The notes under the pieces were generated by a model. It did no database searches and was not told the DNA's origin. It was given only the letters and a program-made list of their open reading frames with translations. Below, in pieces: positions 5,501-6,535 of a stretch of 6,535 bases of DNA. The DNA lies in NCBI GenBank assembly GCA_029865515.1, contig JAOUGQ010000169.1:1-6535 (forward strand), read 5' to 3'. This DNA comes from Nitrospirota bacterium (GTDB lineage: Bacteria; Nitrospirota; Nitrospiria; Nitrospirales; UBA8639). Position 1 is the first letter of the stretch, and every line of letters begins with the position of its first letter. The position numbers were made by a program, and so were the translations under genes.

Positions 5501-6535
5501 CTATAAATTCATCGTACGAAACGTCAAAAGGCGGGGGGAAGAATAGTCTTTAATGATGCTTTCTGCGTTCTCTCGATCTTTATCGGTAGCCAGGGTCTCA
5601 AGAAATTGTGAGGTTAATTCCTTCGAGGGCTCGGGAATAAGAGAGTAACTGACAGAGGCTTCAATCAGGATATCTTCTGAATCTTGGGGCGATTTAAGAG
5701 TAAACGGAACATGTCGCGTGGTACCTCCATTGACGAACGGTCTGGGAATCTGGCCACGAAGAAGTTCCTCAAATGTCCGACCGAATCGTTCCTGATATTG
5801 ATCGATGACCTGCCCATTTTTATCTTTTAGAGTGATCGTGACATAGAATTGCTTCAAGACCGGGTCACCACCTGGAAAGGTATGCGGCAAGGCGCCATTG
5901 CGAACAAGGACTTCTCCCTCAACTCCACCCTTGACCTTTTTAGCTTCAACATCCACCCTCGAAAACCATTCAGCCTGTAAATTCCTATTACTCAGCATAA
6001 TACCGGGGATAACAATACCTTGAAACCAATGTCGTCCGATCGGTCTGGTGAGGGCCCCACGCTGTGAAGTCGAACTCCCCGTTGAGCGCTCCATGTGACA
6101 ATCCTGACAAATTGTGCCCTTCAGTATTTCACCAGGAATGTCAGAGCGAGTCACATCTTTCACCTTCCCGAAATGACATGAGACGCAATAATTTGCCCCT
6201 CGATAGATTTCCGCTTGAGCAGAAGAATGCACAAGATTTTCTTCCGGTTCGGCGTAGGGGCCGTAAAGGGTTGCCCCGGCTTCAATCTTGAACGTCGGAT
6301 GGCCATAGGGGTTTTCCTGATTACCCGTAATGAGATGACAGGCACTACAACTAATGCCTTCCACCTTGACCTGTTTCCCACCTTTCATCACCTGACCAAT
6401 GATCCGATCGGTATGCTGTGGAAACACGGTCACCGCCGGAGCATGGCAAGAAAGACAGCGAGTCCGTTGTTCCTGATCCGGCTTGGTTTGAAGCCACAGA
6501 CCTAAGACGGTTTTGAACACCGGAGAGGTGAGGGC
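5501..6535 (-). CDS. Multiheme c-type cytochrome, paralogue of its downstream neighbour (N-terminus outside window)
   Basis: The frame is open from the right edge to TAG at 5503-5501, giving 344 residues without the true start. A GTG at 6520-6518 is in frame, but the preceding codons (ALTSP) align with the region after haem 1 of the downstream paralogue, so the gene very likely begins beyond 6535 and has a signal peptide and a first CxxCH there. Counting from the edge, visible haem motifs are at 27-31 (CLSCH), 63-67 (CSACH), 117-121 (CVSCH) and 143-147 (CQDCH). They align with haems 2-5 of the 419-residue protein, as do GISCSACHLI, GATLYGPYAE...H103 and YCVSCH. From about residue 165 onward is a haem-free, beta-rich domain with ALPHTFPGGDP (215-225) and ERFGRTFEELLRGQIPRPF (249-267). 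Expected location is periplasmic or extracellular, as an electron carrier or a subunit of a redox complex. Its partner is unknown. The family call is firm; the role is not. Confidence 0.88.
   Translation of the reverse strand, partial: ALTSPVFKTVLGLWLQTKPDQEQRTRCLSCHAPAVTVFPQHTDRIIGQVMKGGKQVKVEGISCSACHLITGNQENPYGHPTFKIEAGATLYGPYAEPEENLVHSSAQAEIYRGANYCVSCHFGKVKDVTRSDIPGEILKGTICQDCHMERSTGSSTSQRGALTRPIGRHWFQGIVIPGIMLSNRNLQAEWFSRVDVEAKKVKGGVEGEVLVRNGALPHTFPGGDPVLKQFYVTITLKDKNGQVIDQYQERFGRTFEELLRGQIPRPFVNGGTTRHVPFTLKSPQDSEDILIEASVSYSLIPEPSKELTSQFLETLATDKDRENAESIIKDYSSPRLLTFRTMNL

Noticed and set aside
1..6535. Signs of a mobile element, defence system or CRISPR array
   Set aside because: No transposase, integrase, nuclease, direct repeat array or flanking inverted repeats were seen by eye on either strand; coding style is similar across the main genes.

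Overview
The window is bacterial, moderately GC-balanced, with six credible protein genes and one doubtful small ORF. No rRNA, tRNA, CRISPR array or mobile element was seen. The mix of a short IlvD dihydroxy-acid dehydratase, exported multiheme c-type cytochromes and an unrecognised secreted protein suggests a Gram-negative bacterium with respiratory or chemolithotrophic metabolism. A member of the Nitrospirota (Nitrospira-like) is my best guess, but it rests on gene style and no taxonomic marker is present.

Layout. Positions 1-222 (+) hold the C-terminal end of a Gfo/Idh/MocA-type oxidoreductase that runs in from the left. It meets tail to tail, 14 bases apart, a gene for a secreted protein of unknown function (237-986, minus). 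The spacer 987-1292 carries a candidate promoter for that gene, a doubtful 49-codon ORF (1035-1184, minus) with a very good ribosome binding site, and an 18-codon upstream ORF (1240-1296, plus) that overlaps the GTG start of the next gene. A class I SAM-dependent methyltransferase follows (1293-2213, plus), then a 283-base non-coding stretch, then ilvD (2497-4170, plus). On the other strand, meeting ilvD tail to tail, are two paralogous multiheme cytochrome c genes: a complete pentaheme protein of 419 residues (4194-5453) and upstream of it a homologue cut by the right edge (5501-6535, four haem motifs visible).

How they work together. Strand switches break the window into at least four transcription units, so I see no single pathway. 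IlvD serves valine, leucine and isoleucine synthesis in the cytoplasm. The two cytochromes are almost certainly co-transcribed (47-base gap, same strand) and should act outside the cytoplasmic membrane in electron transfer. They share a haem-binding half followed by a haem-free domain. Their partner enzyme, if any, is probably encoded beyond position 6535. This cytochrome pair is the most interesting part of the window. Everything else is ordinary metabolism or unassigned.
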